Shown here: in pieces, positions 39,004 through 51,501 of the stretch | Numbering within the stretch: position 1 is the stretch's first letter | Layout of the letters: each line of letters begins with the position of its first letter | Assembly (NCBI GenBank): GCA_963965975.1 | Contig: OZ014413.1 | Span: 6,889,501-6,953,500 of the forward strand | Direction of reading: 5' to 3' | From: Xestospongia bergquistia | Lineage: Eukaryota; Porifera; Demospongiae; Haplosclerida; Petrosiidae | DNA length: 64,000 nucleotides | Program-made: the position numbers and the translations under genes | The notes under the pieces: generated by a model | Told to the model about the DNA's origin: nothing | The model's database searches: none | Seen by the model: the letters and a program-made list of their open reading frames with translations, nothing else

Positions 39004-40992
39004 TTAATACAGCAGCTTGCAACTCAAATTATTAGACGAGATGCCAAAAGGTAGTCTTTCATACTGGAATAGTACTTTTGGTGTATTTATGGTAGTGTAT
39101 TTCTTGGAGGAGTCGCTTAGGGGTACTTGAAGGTAGGCATGACAAAGATCTAGTTTAGTGAAAATCTTACCTCCTGAAAGAGCAATGAAAAGCTCCTCCA
39201 CACGAGGGAGTGTGTATGTATCAGGAATGAGAGCTGGATTTATGGTGATCTTATAATCTCCGCATAAGCAATCCATCTACTTTCACAATGGGCACTATGG
39301 GAGTGGCGCAGTCAGAGTATTTGACTGAAGTAATGACTCATAAGTCCTGTAGGTTTTGTAGTTCCTTGATAACCTTTTCTTTTAGAGAATAAGGACTGGG
39401 CAGGCCTTTAAAAACTGGGGGTGAGCTTCCGAATTAACTAGGATATTTGTCGTAATTTCTTTCAACTTGCCGATGCTTGAAGTAAAAACTGCTGAACGTT
39501 GATCTAGAACCAGTTCTATGGTAGAAAAAGTGTTAAGTAATTTAATATCTGACCAATTTATCTTGATTTCCTCAAGCCAGTTACGCCCTAGCAAAGTTGG
39601 GCAATCTCCTGAAACTACTAATACTGGGATTGATGCACATTGAGTCTGGTAGTTGACTTGGACATTAGTAGATTCTAGAAGAAAAATCTTTTCTCCTATA
39701 TATGTAGTGAGTGTAAAATTAGATGGAGTAAGAGGGCTTAAAGTACTTAACAAAGTTGTTTCACTAATAAGTGAGAGGGAAGCCCCTGTATCTAATGTCA
39801 TGAAAGGTCAACACCCTCACTTGAACTGTGACCACAATAGGCCTGGTCTTCCCTGGTAGTGTAAACATAGGGTAGTCCTCTGTAGTAGATATGGATCTGT
39901 CTGATGAGGCCTGGTCTCTATTAAGCAAGGCTTCAATTGGTCTATAGTATGAGTAGAGTACTTGTGGGATGGATCCTTAGAAGGTGGTTTATGACTTTTC
40001 CTTCTTCCATCCTGCTGAGTCTGAGTTGTGGCTGGAATACTCTTGCTGCTGTGGCAAACTCTAGCTAAATGACCTTTCTTTCTACAAGCATGGCATGTCC
40101 TTTCTTGAAAATTACATTTATTAGTGTAATGGTTTTCACCACATCAAAAACATTCGATGGTAGCAGCTACTGTGGTGGGGCTCTGACCAATTTTTGTCCA
40201 TCAAACAGTGAACAGCACTGTTTTACAATTTGATGTCGTTGCAGAGTAGTGTCTTGAAAATCCCTAGCTGCAATTTCCATGGTTTGGGTTGTATATATAT
40301 TAAGTTAGGTTCTTGGAGAAATCTTCTTTGGATGCGTATTCATTGATTTCACAAACAACTCTATCTCTAATCATTAAATCCAACTTATAACCAAAATCTC
40401 CAATAATACCTAATTCAGCGACATAAGTGACAACGGATTTACCTATTCTTGTGTTAAATTTGAAACGTTGAGCAATCGAAGATGGCTCATGATCGAAATG
40501 TTTCTCAAGATACTCTTTTAGTTCAGTGTAGCTCTTTTCTTTCCTGGTGCTCGGTTGTACCTTGGAATGTAAAAGATTGCTCTTTTAGTTTATGCAGAGG
40601 TGACACTATTAGCTTCAAAGTAGAAATCCAATCTTTCGGTGCACGAAGTCCATTGTTCCTTTTTTGGGTCAAACGAAGACATTTTAGCGTGAGTTGCCAT
40701 TCCAGCGGGGTAGAATAATAGATGATGCAGTTTCCAAATTACCCTTGTTGCCAATGTAGTGACCTAGTGAATTGGAGAAGAATTATAGAACACAGTAGTC
40801 ACAAGCTTCACCTAAGGACTTGAAGAATTACTAAACCAGCTATTTGTCAACTGACAATAATAATAATTATAATAATAACGATAACTATAACAACTGACAC
40901 GAGGTTTTTAATCGACACATGACGTAATAATATACAATAATGAATAAATAATCAATTAATAATGATATTACCAAGTAACCTAGCATGTCACA
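39004..40992 (-). mobile_element. Fossil Ty3/gypsy element, 5' half with LTR
   Basis: Read on the minus strand: an LTR at 40992-40755 (TGTGACATGC...TCACTACA, 238 bp) is followed by a leader TTGGCAACAAGGG and remnants of gag. A zinc knuckle (CHACRKKGHLARVC) lies near 40090-40050. An aspartic protease has its active-site DTGAS near 39795 and LLGRNW near 39590. The start of reverse transcriptase (IPDTYTLPRVEEL, GGKIFTKLDLCHAYLQ) lies at 39270-39110. The rest of pol and the second LTR are absent. It is broken, with several interruptions, and looks moderately old. Confidence 0.85.
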
Positions 40993-41249
40993 CCTACAAA
41001 TTGCTGAAGTATTCAATTATTTGTTTCAATCAATACTCTGTGGTTGTGGTTAGTCATATAGTATGTAAGTTTGTGATACTTGGAAGACCCTCTTTTTTCT
41101 GGATATCTGGATATAATTTATACCCTTGTTGAAGCAATAGGCAATGACATCTAATCTTGTAGAAGCTGGTGACTCTAATGATTTTTATAATCTTTATTGA
41201 TTCCAAGATTACTAAGATAACACAATATAAATTGTAGTTTCTGTAGTCA
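40993..41249. other. Intergenic, no gene seen
   Basis: A+T-rich stretch between the LTR edge and the decayed duplicate of the Ig-TSP1 gene. Confidence 0.35.
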
Positions 41250-41650
41250 CAAGACTAACTTATCTAACCAAACCATCTTTATGCAGAGGAGATCCTAAAC
41301 TTAATTTGATAGTATTCATACATTTCTTATTACTGAAGATGTTTGTAGTCAAGATCTCATAAATGTTCTTAAAATAAATTTATTAGAGGCCAGATAGGCA
41401 ATTATTTCAGAGGAGACCACGATGTTAAGTTACTTGTTAATAGGGAAGTTTTACAAAGTGTAATACTTTAGAAATACATGAGTGAAATAAAAATTTACAT
41501 AGTTTTACCTTTGTCGGTCTCATTTTCTCGTGCTTTTGAGTGCTTTTCAACAAGTTATAATATTGCAAATTGTATGACTTGATTTGATGGTGCTTTTGGA
41601 GGAACAAAATTGATTGATGGTATGGAAAATATTTCTTAATAAGCCACACA
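41250..41650 (+). pseudogene. Decayed duplicate of the third exon of the Ig-TSP1-PLAC gene
   Basis: Nucleotide blocks line up with 43680-44070. GTAGTCAAGATCTCATAAATG is matched to GCAGTCAAGATCTGATAAATG, and CGTGCTTTTGAGTGCTTTTC is identical in both. GATGGTATGGAAAATATTTC corresponds to the exon end and donor. The reading frame is destroyed. The intact gene starts about 1 kb downstream, so this is a tandem duplicate that died. Confidence 0.7.
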
Positions 41651-42199
41651 ATAAGTAAATTGTATTTTTATAAGGATCTTTAAATAAGTTAAATAAGGAT
41701 CTTTACAGGGTTTATATGTAAGTGGTAGAGAAAACAGTAAAATGTTCTTACATGTGTTATGTATCACCTTTTAATTATAATTTTAATTGTTACAAAATTA
41801 TTTAATAATAATAGTTTTTAAAAGTCATAGCATAAACTCAAATAAAAACAAAATGTGGAGGTTCTTATATTAGTCCTCTATAGTAAATTAGCATTACTGA
41901 ACATGTGGTTGTCTAGAAAATGGCTCTCTGATATATTTTTGCAACTTTACAGTACGTGAAGCTGTAGATCGAACTTAGATAGATCCAAAAAGTAGTTTTT
42001 ATATTGGATTTTATAGCAGAGACTATGAAAGATTGTTTTAGAATCTGATAGTGAAGGGAAATTTCAGCAATGTTCTGAGTAATCCCTTATCATATCGTGA
42101 AGACAATGCAGACTGATTAGTAACACTTATAATTCAACTAACAAGCACTTAAACACAAGGACTAACTTAAAACTTACCTGCTTCATGAAATATCATGAC
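41651..42199. other. Intergenic, no gene seen
   Basis: A+T-rich; no frame or repeat of note before the promoter array. Confidence 0.4.
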
Positions 42200-42560
42200 T
42201 TGCGACATATCGACGACTGATTTAATTTTCTTGCTAAATTACATCACGTGTTTTTTAACCTCTCCAGTCGTTAATTACGTCATTCACGACTTGCGACATA
42301 TCGACGCCTGATTTAGTTTGCTTGTTAAATTACATCACGTGTTTATCAACCTCTCCAAGTCGTTTAATTACGTCATTCACGACTTGCGACATATAGACGC
42401 CTGATTTAAATTTCCTGCTAAATTACATCACGTGTTTATCAGCCTCTCCAGTCGTTAATTACGTCATTCACGACTTGCGACAGATAGACGTCTGATATAA
42501 TTTTCTTGCTAAATTACATCACGTGTTTATCAACCTCTCCGGTCCGTTACTCAGCCGGCG
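42200..42560 (+). promoter_or_regulatory. Four-copy 91-bp promoter repeat with E-box and CRE-like sites
   Basis: Four copies begin GACTTGCGACA at about 42199, 42289, 42381 and 42472. Each has ACATCACGTGTTT (a CACGTG E-box), and the first three have TTACGTCATTCACG (CRE/ATF-like). Spacing and order are conserved, and the fourth copy diverges into a GC-richer stretch (CAGCCGGCGCCG) just before the first exon of the Ig-TSP1-PLAC gene. The position, about 200-560 bp before the start codon, suggests a promoter or proximal enhancer. The sites are by sequence only. Confidence 0.6.
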
Positions 42561-42756
42561 CCGTTTACAAAACCAGGTCGTTTTATTCTACAATGAATGG
42601 CTATTAAGTGCTGCCAGCCTTTCAAAGAGACCAAAAAGTGTCTAATTAGCCGCTTTCAGATTGGATCCGTCCATTCAGACTCTTTTAGCGCTTCATTGTT
42701 ATTGCGTCTATACATAAATCTTGTTGAAAATATATATAACAGAAATGAGAAGAGTG

Positions 42757-45116
42757 ATGTTAAATATCAGAGTCTTCATTTTTGTCCTATTGCTACTGTT
42801 AGAAGTAAGTTGTTTATAATTGCTGTAATAATAGAAATTATTGCTCCTTTTAACAGCTGCTGACCTTCATCAATGCTCAATTTTCTTGCAATAAACCACC
42901 AGGAACACATTGTAAATAAATTACTTATTATTACGAGTTGTTTAGATATTATTGTAATGTTACATTGTACTTAGTTTACTAAAAGTACAGGTACAGTTAC
43001 ATAGTGTCTATCCTCTTGTTACTGTTTAGTTTATACACAATTGTAGCAAATGTAACTTTCCAACTTTCAATAGCAATAATATACCTGTAGGAAAAGAATC
43101 CGACGTTTTTTACTATTTAAAGTTAGCCATACTGGTCAACGTATACTAATTTATGCATGAAATTGTAATGAAGTGTTATGTTGATACAGTGATAGTGATA
43201 ATTAACCACAAGAAGGTCGTCCCAATAAATTATTTCCTGATTTATCACTTTATGTTATTATATTTATATAGATTAAGAAACAATTATGTCTTTCAATCAT
43301 CATTGACTGAATACTTTTTACAAAATTATTCAATAGTTTGCTTCAATTATAATAAATGCTGTGTGGTGATAACAAGTAAACAGAAATGGTTATTGATATA
43401 CATTGCTATAACTTCAACAATCTAGTAAATTATCTTCTATGTTACTTTTCAAAATGATAGAAAATTTGGCAAACTGTATGTAAATTGTTGTTTTAATATT
43501 CACATAACTATTTTATCTTAATGCATCAGCTTTATGCTATGCAATTTAAAATTTACATAACATTTGTTGTGATAGAGTTTGTTATCTTAAGGCAATTATG
43601 CTGTATTTAATAATTACCTAGTGGATATTGAACTAAAAGGAGAGGTCAATCACATGAGATATTTTTTGTCTCTCTTAGGTGGACAGGGTGATCCTAGTGC
43701 TAGTGTGAGGGTATTTAAAAATGGTAGCCTTATTACTACTAGAACTGTTTGCAGTCAAGATCTGATAAATGCTATTAAAAGAAATTTATCAGTTTTACTA
43801 CAGTGTAGTGCAAGCCAGATAGATGATCTTTATATAGGAGACTACAATGTTTCATTACTTGCTGATGGGCAGCTCTTGCAAAGTGCAAAACTTCCGAAAA
43901 ATATGGATAGAATAATAATTTCACACAATTTTAGACTTGAAGACATTGGTCTCATTTCCCGTGCTTTTGAGTGCTTTTCAAACAGTATCAATATTGAAAA
44001 TTGTATACCTACCTTTGATTGTGCTTCTGGAAAAAGAACATTGACTGATGGTAAGGAAAACATTTCTTAATAAGCTATGCAATTTGTATATTGTCTTTTT
44101 ATTTTTATAGAGGCCCCAGATGTGAATTCAACAAGATTAGCAACACCAATGTTAGTATTCAACGTAGATAAAATAACAATTGGACAATCAATTTACATCT
44201 CTGGTGCTCCAGGTGCACGACCAATCACCATTGATTGTAATGTCACAAATAATGTAAAAGTTGATAAATATGTTTGGGAAAGAAATGGTGTGATACTTAA
44301 CTTTCCATCTACTCAAATGAGTATTACTGTGACACAAACGGGTGCTTACAAGTGCACAGCTAGTAATGTCTGTGGAAGTTCTTATGATATCAGTCTAATT
44401 TTATGTAAGTGAATTCTCATTCACATTGTAATTTTAACCATCTCTGCTGTATATTTATACTCTGCTATATATATATTGTATTGTTGTATCTCGTATGTAA
44501 TTATTCTGCTTGTATTTTAGACATATTATCACCAAATTGTGAATGGACATACACTAACTGGAGTAATGTAATTGACCTAATATGATAGTTACAATTAATA
44601 GTTATTTTATATAGTGCTCTCATTGTGGTATACATACTCGTACTGTACAATGTCTAAATGTGAACACTAGTGAGAATTGTCCTGAAAGTGAGTGTCCTCC
44701 TCCAAAGCCTAAATCAGAAGAAGAATGCAATCACCTTGGATTTACTGCTAAATGGGTAGCTGGTCCATGGAGTGAGGTATTTTTTCCCCTTGATATTAAA
44801 CATCTTGTTACAGTGATTGTTGATAGTGCTCTAGAACATGTGGTGGAGGTTATCGTACACGAACAGTAACTTGTCAAAAATTGCATCCTGCAGCCACTTG
44901 TATTGAAGCTAGACCTAGGGTTTGTGAAAGTTGTAACCTTCAAGCTTGTGAGTGTTTGAAAAATGAACATAACATCCATAATGGCTGTGTTTAATTCTCA
45001 TAGGCTGTACAAAAGATCTTTATCCTCACATCTGTAACCTGGTAGCAAAACCAGAGCTGTGCAAAAATAAAAACTACAAACAGTTTTGTTGCTGGACTTG
45101 TAGTCTAAAGTGCTAA
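42757..45116 (+). CDS. Secreted Ig-TSP1-TSP1-PLAC protein (ADAMTS-like/papilin-like), 8 exons
   Basis: Exons: 42757-42804, 42857-42911, 43679-44050, 44111-44404, 44521-44567, 44615-44776, 44827-44947, 45004-45116. Phases agree and give 403 residues. A signal peptide (MLNIRVFIFVLLLLLELLTF, cleaved after INA) is split across exons 1 and 2. Exon 3 is an unrecognised 120-residue region (SASVRVFKNGSLIT, IGDYNVSLLADGQLL). Exon 4 is an Ig domain (Cys in TIDCNV, Trp in KYVWERN, TGAYKCTASNVCG). TSP1 repeat one is split over exons 5-6 (NWSNCSHCGIHTRTVQC). Repeat two covers exons 6-7 (GPWSECSRTCGGGYRTRTVT). A final Cys-rich PLAC domain is in exons 7-8 (DLYPHICNLV, ELCKNKNYKQFCCWTC). This order at the end of ADAMTS-like and papilin proteins marks an extracellular-matrix protein; there is no protease domain. 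The acceptor for exon 3 was chosen for its pyrimidine tract; an earlier one at 43622 is in the same frame. Confidence 0.88.
42912..43678 (+). other. Long second intron of the Ig-TSP1-PLAC gene
   Basis: 767 bp of A+T-rich sequence, unusually long for this locus. Nothing coding or structured was found. Confidence 0.5.
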
Positions 45117-45312
45117 TCACATAATATTTGTCATTTGATTGTCTTTGTAGTTTAGGGATGACCAATGATTTTTCTAGTCAATTCATTTGAACTATATACT
45201 TTCTTATGATTTAGAGTTTTTTTCCAAATTTAATTGGTGCTGTAAGACATTTTTACATTGAATATCAGCAATATATATTACAAATAATAGTTGAAGCAAT
45301 GAAGCTTTTCAT
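45117..45312. other. 3' flank of the Ig-TSP1-PLAC gene
   Basis: A+T-rich, probably 3' UTR. It ends at the MITE. Confidence 0.4.
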
Positions 45313-45736
45313 TAAGGTATTTAATATTCACTAATGAACGTGACGTCAACTTCCGGGTACATTCCTGCGCCATCTTTACTATAGAATCAATCTTTCTATT
45401 ATTGTAAGTCTTATACAGTACCGTCTATTCTTTTCATTCATATACCAATCGAAATTTTGAAGTGTGAACTATACAACAGTGTTTAGCTGGAGCTGAAGTA
45501 GCTACCTCTTTTCGAGAAATATGGCCATAAAAATTGATTAATTTTGTGAATAACAGACTACAAAGGTTAGTTTTGCTGTCTTTTGAGAGACTAGTGCTTT
45601 ATAATTAGTGTTCTAACTAGTGAGGCATCAAATGGAACTGACTGAAAAGGACATTCCTGGTACTATGATAAATGAACTTCTGAAAAGTGCCTCTGTACCT
45701 GCCTTAAGGTTTCATTAGTGAATATTAAATACCTTA
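45313..45736. mobile_element. MITE with perfect 24-bp terminal inverted repeats
   Basis: The ends AGGTATTTAATATTCACTAA (continuing TGAA) at 45315 and its exact reverse complement ending at 45734 bracket about 420 bp of noncoding DNA. TA stands outside both ends, as expected of a TA target duplication. The interior has a TGACGTCA site and a CTTCCGGGT (ETS-like) word near 45350. No transposase. Identical ends suggest a recent insertion. Confidence 0.85.
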
Positions 45737-46940
45737 GTACTTTACATGATAGTCATTTTGTGAGGCTTTAAGTTCGCTAGTATATGTTTGTATATAAGTG
45801 TGTGGTATATTTAAATATATTGATACAGATAATACTGATAAATATGAAGGCATTAAAATAACAGATGCTCCATAGAAAAGAGTAAAGTACTGCATGTTGT
45901 ATATTACATGACTGTTTATATAGCTTGGTGTCTTTAAAAACCTTGAGAAAAGCAATAGTTGCTATAACAAAGCTTGTCTGAAAAACTAAAAATTGTGCTG
46001 TAATATTATCTGTAACATGACACAAGTGTAATGAGAAATGATACTTGATACTTGAGACATTAAAAAAATAAATGGAAATTGTTTGTATACATAATAATCA
46101 AGAATTCAAGATCATAAGCAATGTTGTGTTTTGAAAGAAAAGAGTCTTTTAATTTTAGTCTTGAGCAAACTTTCTTATGTTTATATTGTAGTTACTGCAT
46201 GTTCTCTATAAATATGATTACCTAATTGAAAGATGACACCTGGTAGTCATTTCAATGATGCTGGGATAAGATGTCAACACGAATTCAATAACATATTGTA
46301 TTATACTACATTTTATTTCAGCATTTGCCAACATGCTGATATAAGATTAAAAGGCAGTATCCACTGATAGGACGAGTTAAAGTATGTGTCATTAACACAT
46401 GGGGTACTTAATATATATGATGATTACTGGGATAACAATGATGCCAGTGTAGTATGTAGACAACTTCGATTTCCAGGAAAAGATTAGTATTGTCTTTTTT
46501 TTGTATAGTTATGATGATTTATTAATTTGGTGTACTTGCTTGTACTGTTTCATATCAAAACAATTTATTGCTACATCATGTGATGAATAACATGCGTAAC
46601 GAGTTAGTCTATTATAAGGACAATCAGAGAGTCTTAATTAATTTCCAGTACAATCAGCATCAATAAAGTTATGTGGAAGAAAATATTCTGTCTTAATGTT
46701 AACCATTGACACAGAACCTGTTAATGCATTAGATACTGGTTAATAACATATTACTTCTATTATGTACCTAAGTGAGAATATCCCAGACGTCTACATGCAA
46801 CGCATCATTATTATCAAAGGTGTCACTGAAAACAGTACCCCATGTTCTATTAACACATACTCTGACACAGCCTATTTGTTTGTTGTAATTATTAATTTTT
46901 AAGGAATAATCTGAAGTCTACATCTACAATCTATGTAATA
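45737..46940. other. Intergenic, no gene seen
   Basis: A+T-rich; no convincing coding frame or repeat. Confidence 0.4.
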
Positions 46941-46943
46941 TAT

Positions 46944-46955
46944 ATAGAGAGAGAG

Positions 46956-46986
<31 letters not shown>

Positions 46987-47070
46987 GAGACAGAGAGGCA
47001 AAGAGAGAGAGAGAGAGACAAAGGGAGAGAGAGAGACAGACAGACAGACAGAGACAAAGAGACAGAGAAA
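46944..47070. repeat. (GA)n purine tract with imperfect units
   Basis: Long GAGAGA runs interrupted by AAGAG, CAGAG and GACAGACAGACA. A polypurine/polypyrimidine tract. Confidence 0.95.
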
Positions 47071-47361
47071 CAATAATAATGATATAAACAATACACACTA
47101 TAGCATACATACAATATCAGTAATATGTACAGTTACTAATAAATTGTTCAAGGTCTTATAATATGCAGTTTGTTGAACTGTATGAACAATGAAAGAGATG
47201 GTGTTCAATGATAATTTAATGAAAATTTTAAATAAAATACCACAAGTATATTGTGTAGTATGTTTGCTTGATACTTGATGTAGCAATATCACTTAAATGT
47301 TTTAGTTATTGCAGTTTTATTGAACAACAATGGATGGTATATATCCAATGAAAAAGGACGA

Positions 47362-47520
47362 AGTGACTACTGTAGATGGTGTTCCACAACCTGTTATTGT
47401 GTGGAGAAAAAAATGGACAACTTTTATGAATACCAAATTACATTGACTTCCTGCTCAAGATGGATGCGTAGCAACCGTCTCTACACATGTGTTTGTTCAA
47501 AATTTGTTTGCGCGTTAGGT
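47362..47520 (+). pseudogene. Possible semaphorin-like scrap
   Basis: One frame reads VTTVDGVPQPVIVWRKKWTT, then FMNTKLH before a stop, LPAQDGCVATVST and another stop. The K-K-W-T-T-F-x-x-x-K/R-L order resembles a conserved part of the sema domain (KKWTTFLKARL). Nothing else of a sema domain can be recognised nearby, so this may be a single decayed exon or chance. Confidence 0.3.
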
Positions 47521-48559
47521 ACCATTTTTGTATTTATGGTCACATTTATTGAGACATACTACTTTGGGTGTTTTCTACATGCATTTCTTGACACAAGTTT
47601 GGTAGGCTGAGCTTTGTGAAGATGCTCACACCAGCAAACAGTTTGTTTGGGATTACTAAAAGTACCTATTAGTATCTAAATACTTGTTGATAGTCACTTT
47701 ATAGTCAACATATATACAGATTCTCCCATTTCTCTATAGGAACCAGCACAATGTATTTTCAGCCCAATCATTGTAAGAGTTATATACATTGCAAAACATA
47801 CTGATGTCTTCATGTACATTGACCATTGTATAAACAGTTACATGTCACTTTGATTTGATATGCTGGAGCCAGTAATGATTTAAAGAAGTGAATATACTTC
47901 TTAAGTCCAACTATGGAGTATGTTGATTTATCTTGTGCCTTCAATGTTATTAGCACTAAAACAATTTTAGTCTCTTGATTTAAGCAGAAAATGCCTCAGA
48001 CTCTGGCTAAAATTCTTGTATGTATATCCAATAGTAATGTTGAATGCTATCCTGCTTGTCAGTATTGGTATCTTTCTACTTGAATAACATGATTTTTTGA
48101 CAAAGAAAGATCATTATTACAACAATGAAAAATAACTGACAAAGTGTCTGGCACACATTACAATAATAATAAACTATAACATAATTAAAGACTTTAAGAT
48201 GGACCCTTATATTTTTAATTAACCCAAAGTATGCACATTTACTATCCCTGCAAACAACTACCTGACTCTAAACCTATCAGTAGTAGAGATTAAATTCAAT
48301 GGTGTTATCAGAAGTTATGGGAGGAGCTAACTACACAATGCCGAAGTAACCAGTAGATATTTGATACAATAATGACAGCTCATATACAGCTAATGCAAAA
48401 ACTAAAAACTACCTTCTGTTGATGATATAAACTGTTACTAAAACTAATACATTTTTCTAAAACTAAAACTAAAGCTAGAAATTTCTTCAGTCAGATATAA
48501 AAATACAACTAACACTAATTTGCTATTTCAATAACAGATCAACACAAAAAGGCACATTT
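47521..48559. repeat. Noncoding with a dispersed repeat
   Basis: No gene. 48300-48375 (AGAAGTTATGGGAGG-AGCTAACTACACAA, then AGCTCATATACA) is a diverged copy of a piece of the 1,043-bp unit (33235-33310). The rest is A+T-rich. Confidence 0.55.
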
Positions 48560-49921
48560 TTGACACTATCTGCTATTACAAAGGACTTTGAATCATTGAT
48601 TTCACAAATCATTCTTTATGCAAGTACCATTGTCAATTCACTGGGTATAGCTATTATATATGCTAATACTCTTCCTTTTATTACTGATCAAATGATAGGA
48701 GCATCTGGTGATGAACTCAGTGCTATAGTACATTGGTGGTATTGGAGTCAAATATTTCCAATTACAATGGCTTATAACACATCCTGTGTATTAAAATATA
48801 CACCTCAAATATTGATATCTATCTTCTTGTCTTTCTCTGGTCTAGCTATTGCTCTCTCTAATATATTTCTTGGTTGACACTTGCTTAATAAAACACCTCA
48901 GATCACTAATCCTATTAAACATATTGCTAATGTACTCAACTATGCTAGAAAGAACAACTATCCCAGGAATCGTAGTGCCCTAACCTACTGGGAACAAGAT
49001 GTTCCTTCAAGACTGGATCTTGGTAAGAATAAATATGGTGGTCCTTTCTCAGAGGAGGAAGTCGAAAATGTCAAAACATCATTGAAATTAGTGCCTATTA
49101 TTTTGATTTGTGCATTGAGAGGAATAGTTATACCTGTGGAATGGGTTCAGCAACATCATATGACAGTTAAATTTGGCAAGAATTCTGAATGTTTGTCTAG
49201 AGATGAATTGGAGTTAACTCATATGGTAGCTACATTTGGAATTCCACTATATCATTTTATTATAAGACCACTTTTACAGAACGTGACTAAGTATACTTCC
49301 AGTATGTTAAAAGTAATTGGAGTTTCTCTTTTCCTAAGTATTATTGGACACATTGGTATGGTAACCATAGAGACTATAGGTCATCTCTAAACTCCAAATG
49401 TCACTTGTATGTTTAATTACAGTAGCAGCCATTTTAAAACAGAATTATCTCTCAATTATTACTGGACTATGACATCATTAATATGGAATACAATTGGTAC
49501 TCTTGTTTTTGATCTTGTCATTACTGAATTTATTATTGCCCAATCACCTCAACAAATGAAAGGGTTCTTTTTTGGACTTTTTTATGGATTGAATGGCATA
49601 GCCAAAGTCATTGGATCCAACTTTTACCGTCCTTTTCAATTAATGCTTCCTCAATCCTTTCCTATCAGCTGTGGTTTTTATTACTACCTCACTCAGACTC
49701 TCCTTCTCTTCCTTGTGTTTATTCTCTTCCTCATTCTGTCAAAAAAATATAAACTGAGAGTGAGAAATAATCCAGTTAATATCCATATGATAGCTGAGAC
49801 ACATATTACAGCTTATATCAACCAGGAAGAAGAGTACCATAGAGAAACAGATGAAGAAAACTACTCCACTGACTTGTCAAATGAAGACATCTTTAAGTAT
49901 TATAACAATAACAACTATTAA
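48560..49921 (+). pseudogene. POT-like transporter lacking its N terminus (copy F)
   Basis: About 450 codons in one frame: ITDQMIGASGDELSAIVHWW, ITNPIKHIANVLNYARKNNY, RNRSALTYWEQDVPSRLDLG, KYGGPFSEEEVENVKTSL, ITEFIIAQSPQQMKG, and a tail LRVRNNPVNIHMIAETHITA with ITAYINQEEEYHRE. Two single-codon stops interrupt it, near 48875 (after NIFLG) and near 49390 (after IETIGHL). The first two to three helices cannot be found upstream. Apart from the two stops the frame is preserved, so it died recently or uses unusual decoding, which I think unlikely. Confidence 0.8.
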
Positions 49922-50094
49922 TACATACCTCATTTAGGACCAAATATTGTGTCTATAATAAATGATCTTTTTATTTTATAAAAAAATATGATTTTGTTAT
50001 TTTTCAGAGTGGCTGTTGTGTTATATTATTTATTGTTTTCACTAACTACAATTTTCATTTGTAAGACTGCAAAATGTAAGTACATATTTGTCTG

Positions 50095-50510
50095 TTGACT
50101 CACAAATTCACATTCAGTGATGCATTTGTTAATAAAGCTTCCATAAATATATTTACCATATTCACTCTTTTGGACTATAATACCACGAGTGTTGTAAGTA
50201 TTTGGAGGGATTTTTATCATTTTGCTACATTTAATTTATCCATCTCTTCAATAATTAATGGTTTCTTCTTTGGACTATTATGTATTTATTTGTATAGCCA
50301 AACAGAAAATAACCTCTATTGTTCTTCCATCTACACCACTTGTGGACACTTTTACCAACTCAATCAGACTCTCTTTCTCTCTTTTGTGTTTCTTGTGTTT
50401 TAAATATTATAAACTGAGTGTGGGAGATAATGCAATTAGTATTCCAAAGATAGACTGATCACAGTTTATATCAACCAGGAAGGGAGTATTAAAAGAAATA
50501 GAAAACAACA
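50095..50510 (+). pseudogene. POT-like transporter C-terminal scrap
   Basis: In mixed frames NGFFFGLL, FYQLNQTLFLSFVF and YYKLSVGDNAISI recall the last two helices and tail of copy F (GFFFGLFYG, YYLTQTLLLFLVF, YKLRVRNNPVNI). A partial duplicate immediately downstream of copy F. Confidence 0.6.
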
Positions 50511-51501
50511 TGTTTAAATGTTACTATTTTAATTAATCATTAATAAGTTACACTGTGAAATTTGCATACATGAAGTTCAACAATGTATTCTTGCTATTGC
50601 AGACAATGACAATTATTTTATAGTTTGGGTGTTAATAATAATACAATAATTGTTGTGGCCTCATGTTTTATGTGATCATGGTTAGAGCCAATGAGATTAT
50701 CGACCATCATAGTTAAATGAGCAAAGCAGTTTCATAAATTTCCTATGTAGGTCTTACAGCACAAAATTTAAGTTAAAAAACATGACAGTCTTGGGATTAC
50801 AATAAAGTAATCAATAATAAGTCAATCACCTGTCTATCAATGATGCTAATTATAAATGGAAAAAAATTCTGTTTATAATAATTATACAATAGGTACTAAT
50901 AATGTTGTTCTCATGAAACTCACAGAATTATAAACATCTTTCCCTTGCACTAGATATTCATAAATAAATTAAAAGTGAAATATCAATGACACAAAGAAAA
51001 TAGTGCACTACATATAGTTATACAAAGCAATAATTATGTTTTTCAACTTCTATTCTGAAGTGTATATAACTATTGAAGTTATCACTTACTTCTAAAGCCA
51101 TAATCTTTTGAATGCTAAATAAACATCTTGAGACAAGGAAACTGTATATTTTACTACAGGCAATTTTTATTTAAAGTATTAAACAGTATTGGAGGTGTTG
51201 TTTTCATCTTGGTACTTTTCAATTTTTTATTCATTTAGATTTTTAACGAGGTTAAGCAAACGTTATTAGATATAACTACTTTCTATGCAATTACTTCCTG
51301 GCAATTCCTATAAAGTTAAGATAAAAGTTTGCACTTCAAGTTAAGTTGTTTTCAACAGTTATGAATGTGATACTTACAACATTATCCTATTGTTGCATTT
51401 GCATGAATAAAATTGAAAGAAAAGCAAACTGAAATAGATAATAGCTGAAGGTTGGGAAATCCTTTTGTACAGTAAAAATACTATCTATATAAAATTTCAA
51501 G
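50511..51501. other. Intergenic, no gene seen
   Basis: A+T-rich region between two transporter relatives; nothing coding. Confidence 0.4.

Noticed and set aside
42597-42863. Plus-strand frame starting MAIKCCQPFKETKK
   Set aside because: It overlaps the signal-peptide exon in another frame; the ATG at 42757 gives a perfect signal peptide, matching splice phases and known domains downstream.
46899-47114. Ser/Leu-rich minus-strand open frame
   Set aside because: A direct product of the GA repeat; not a gene.
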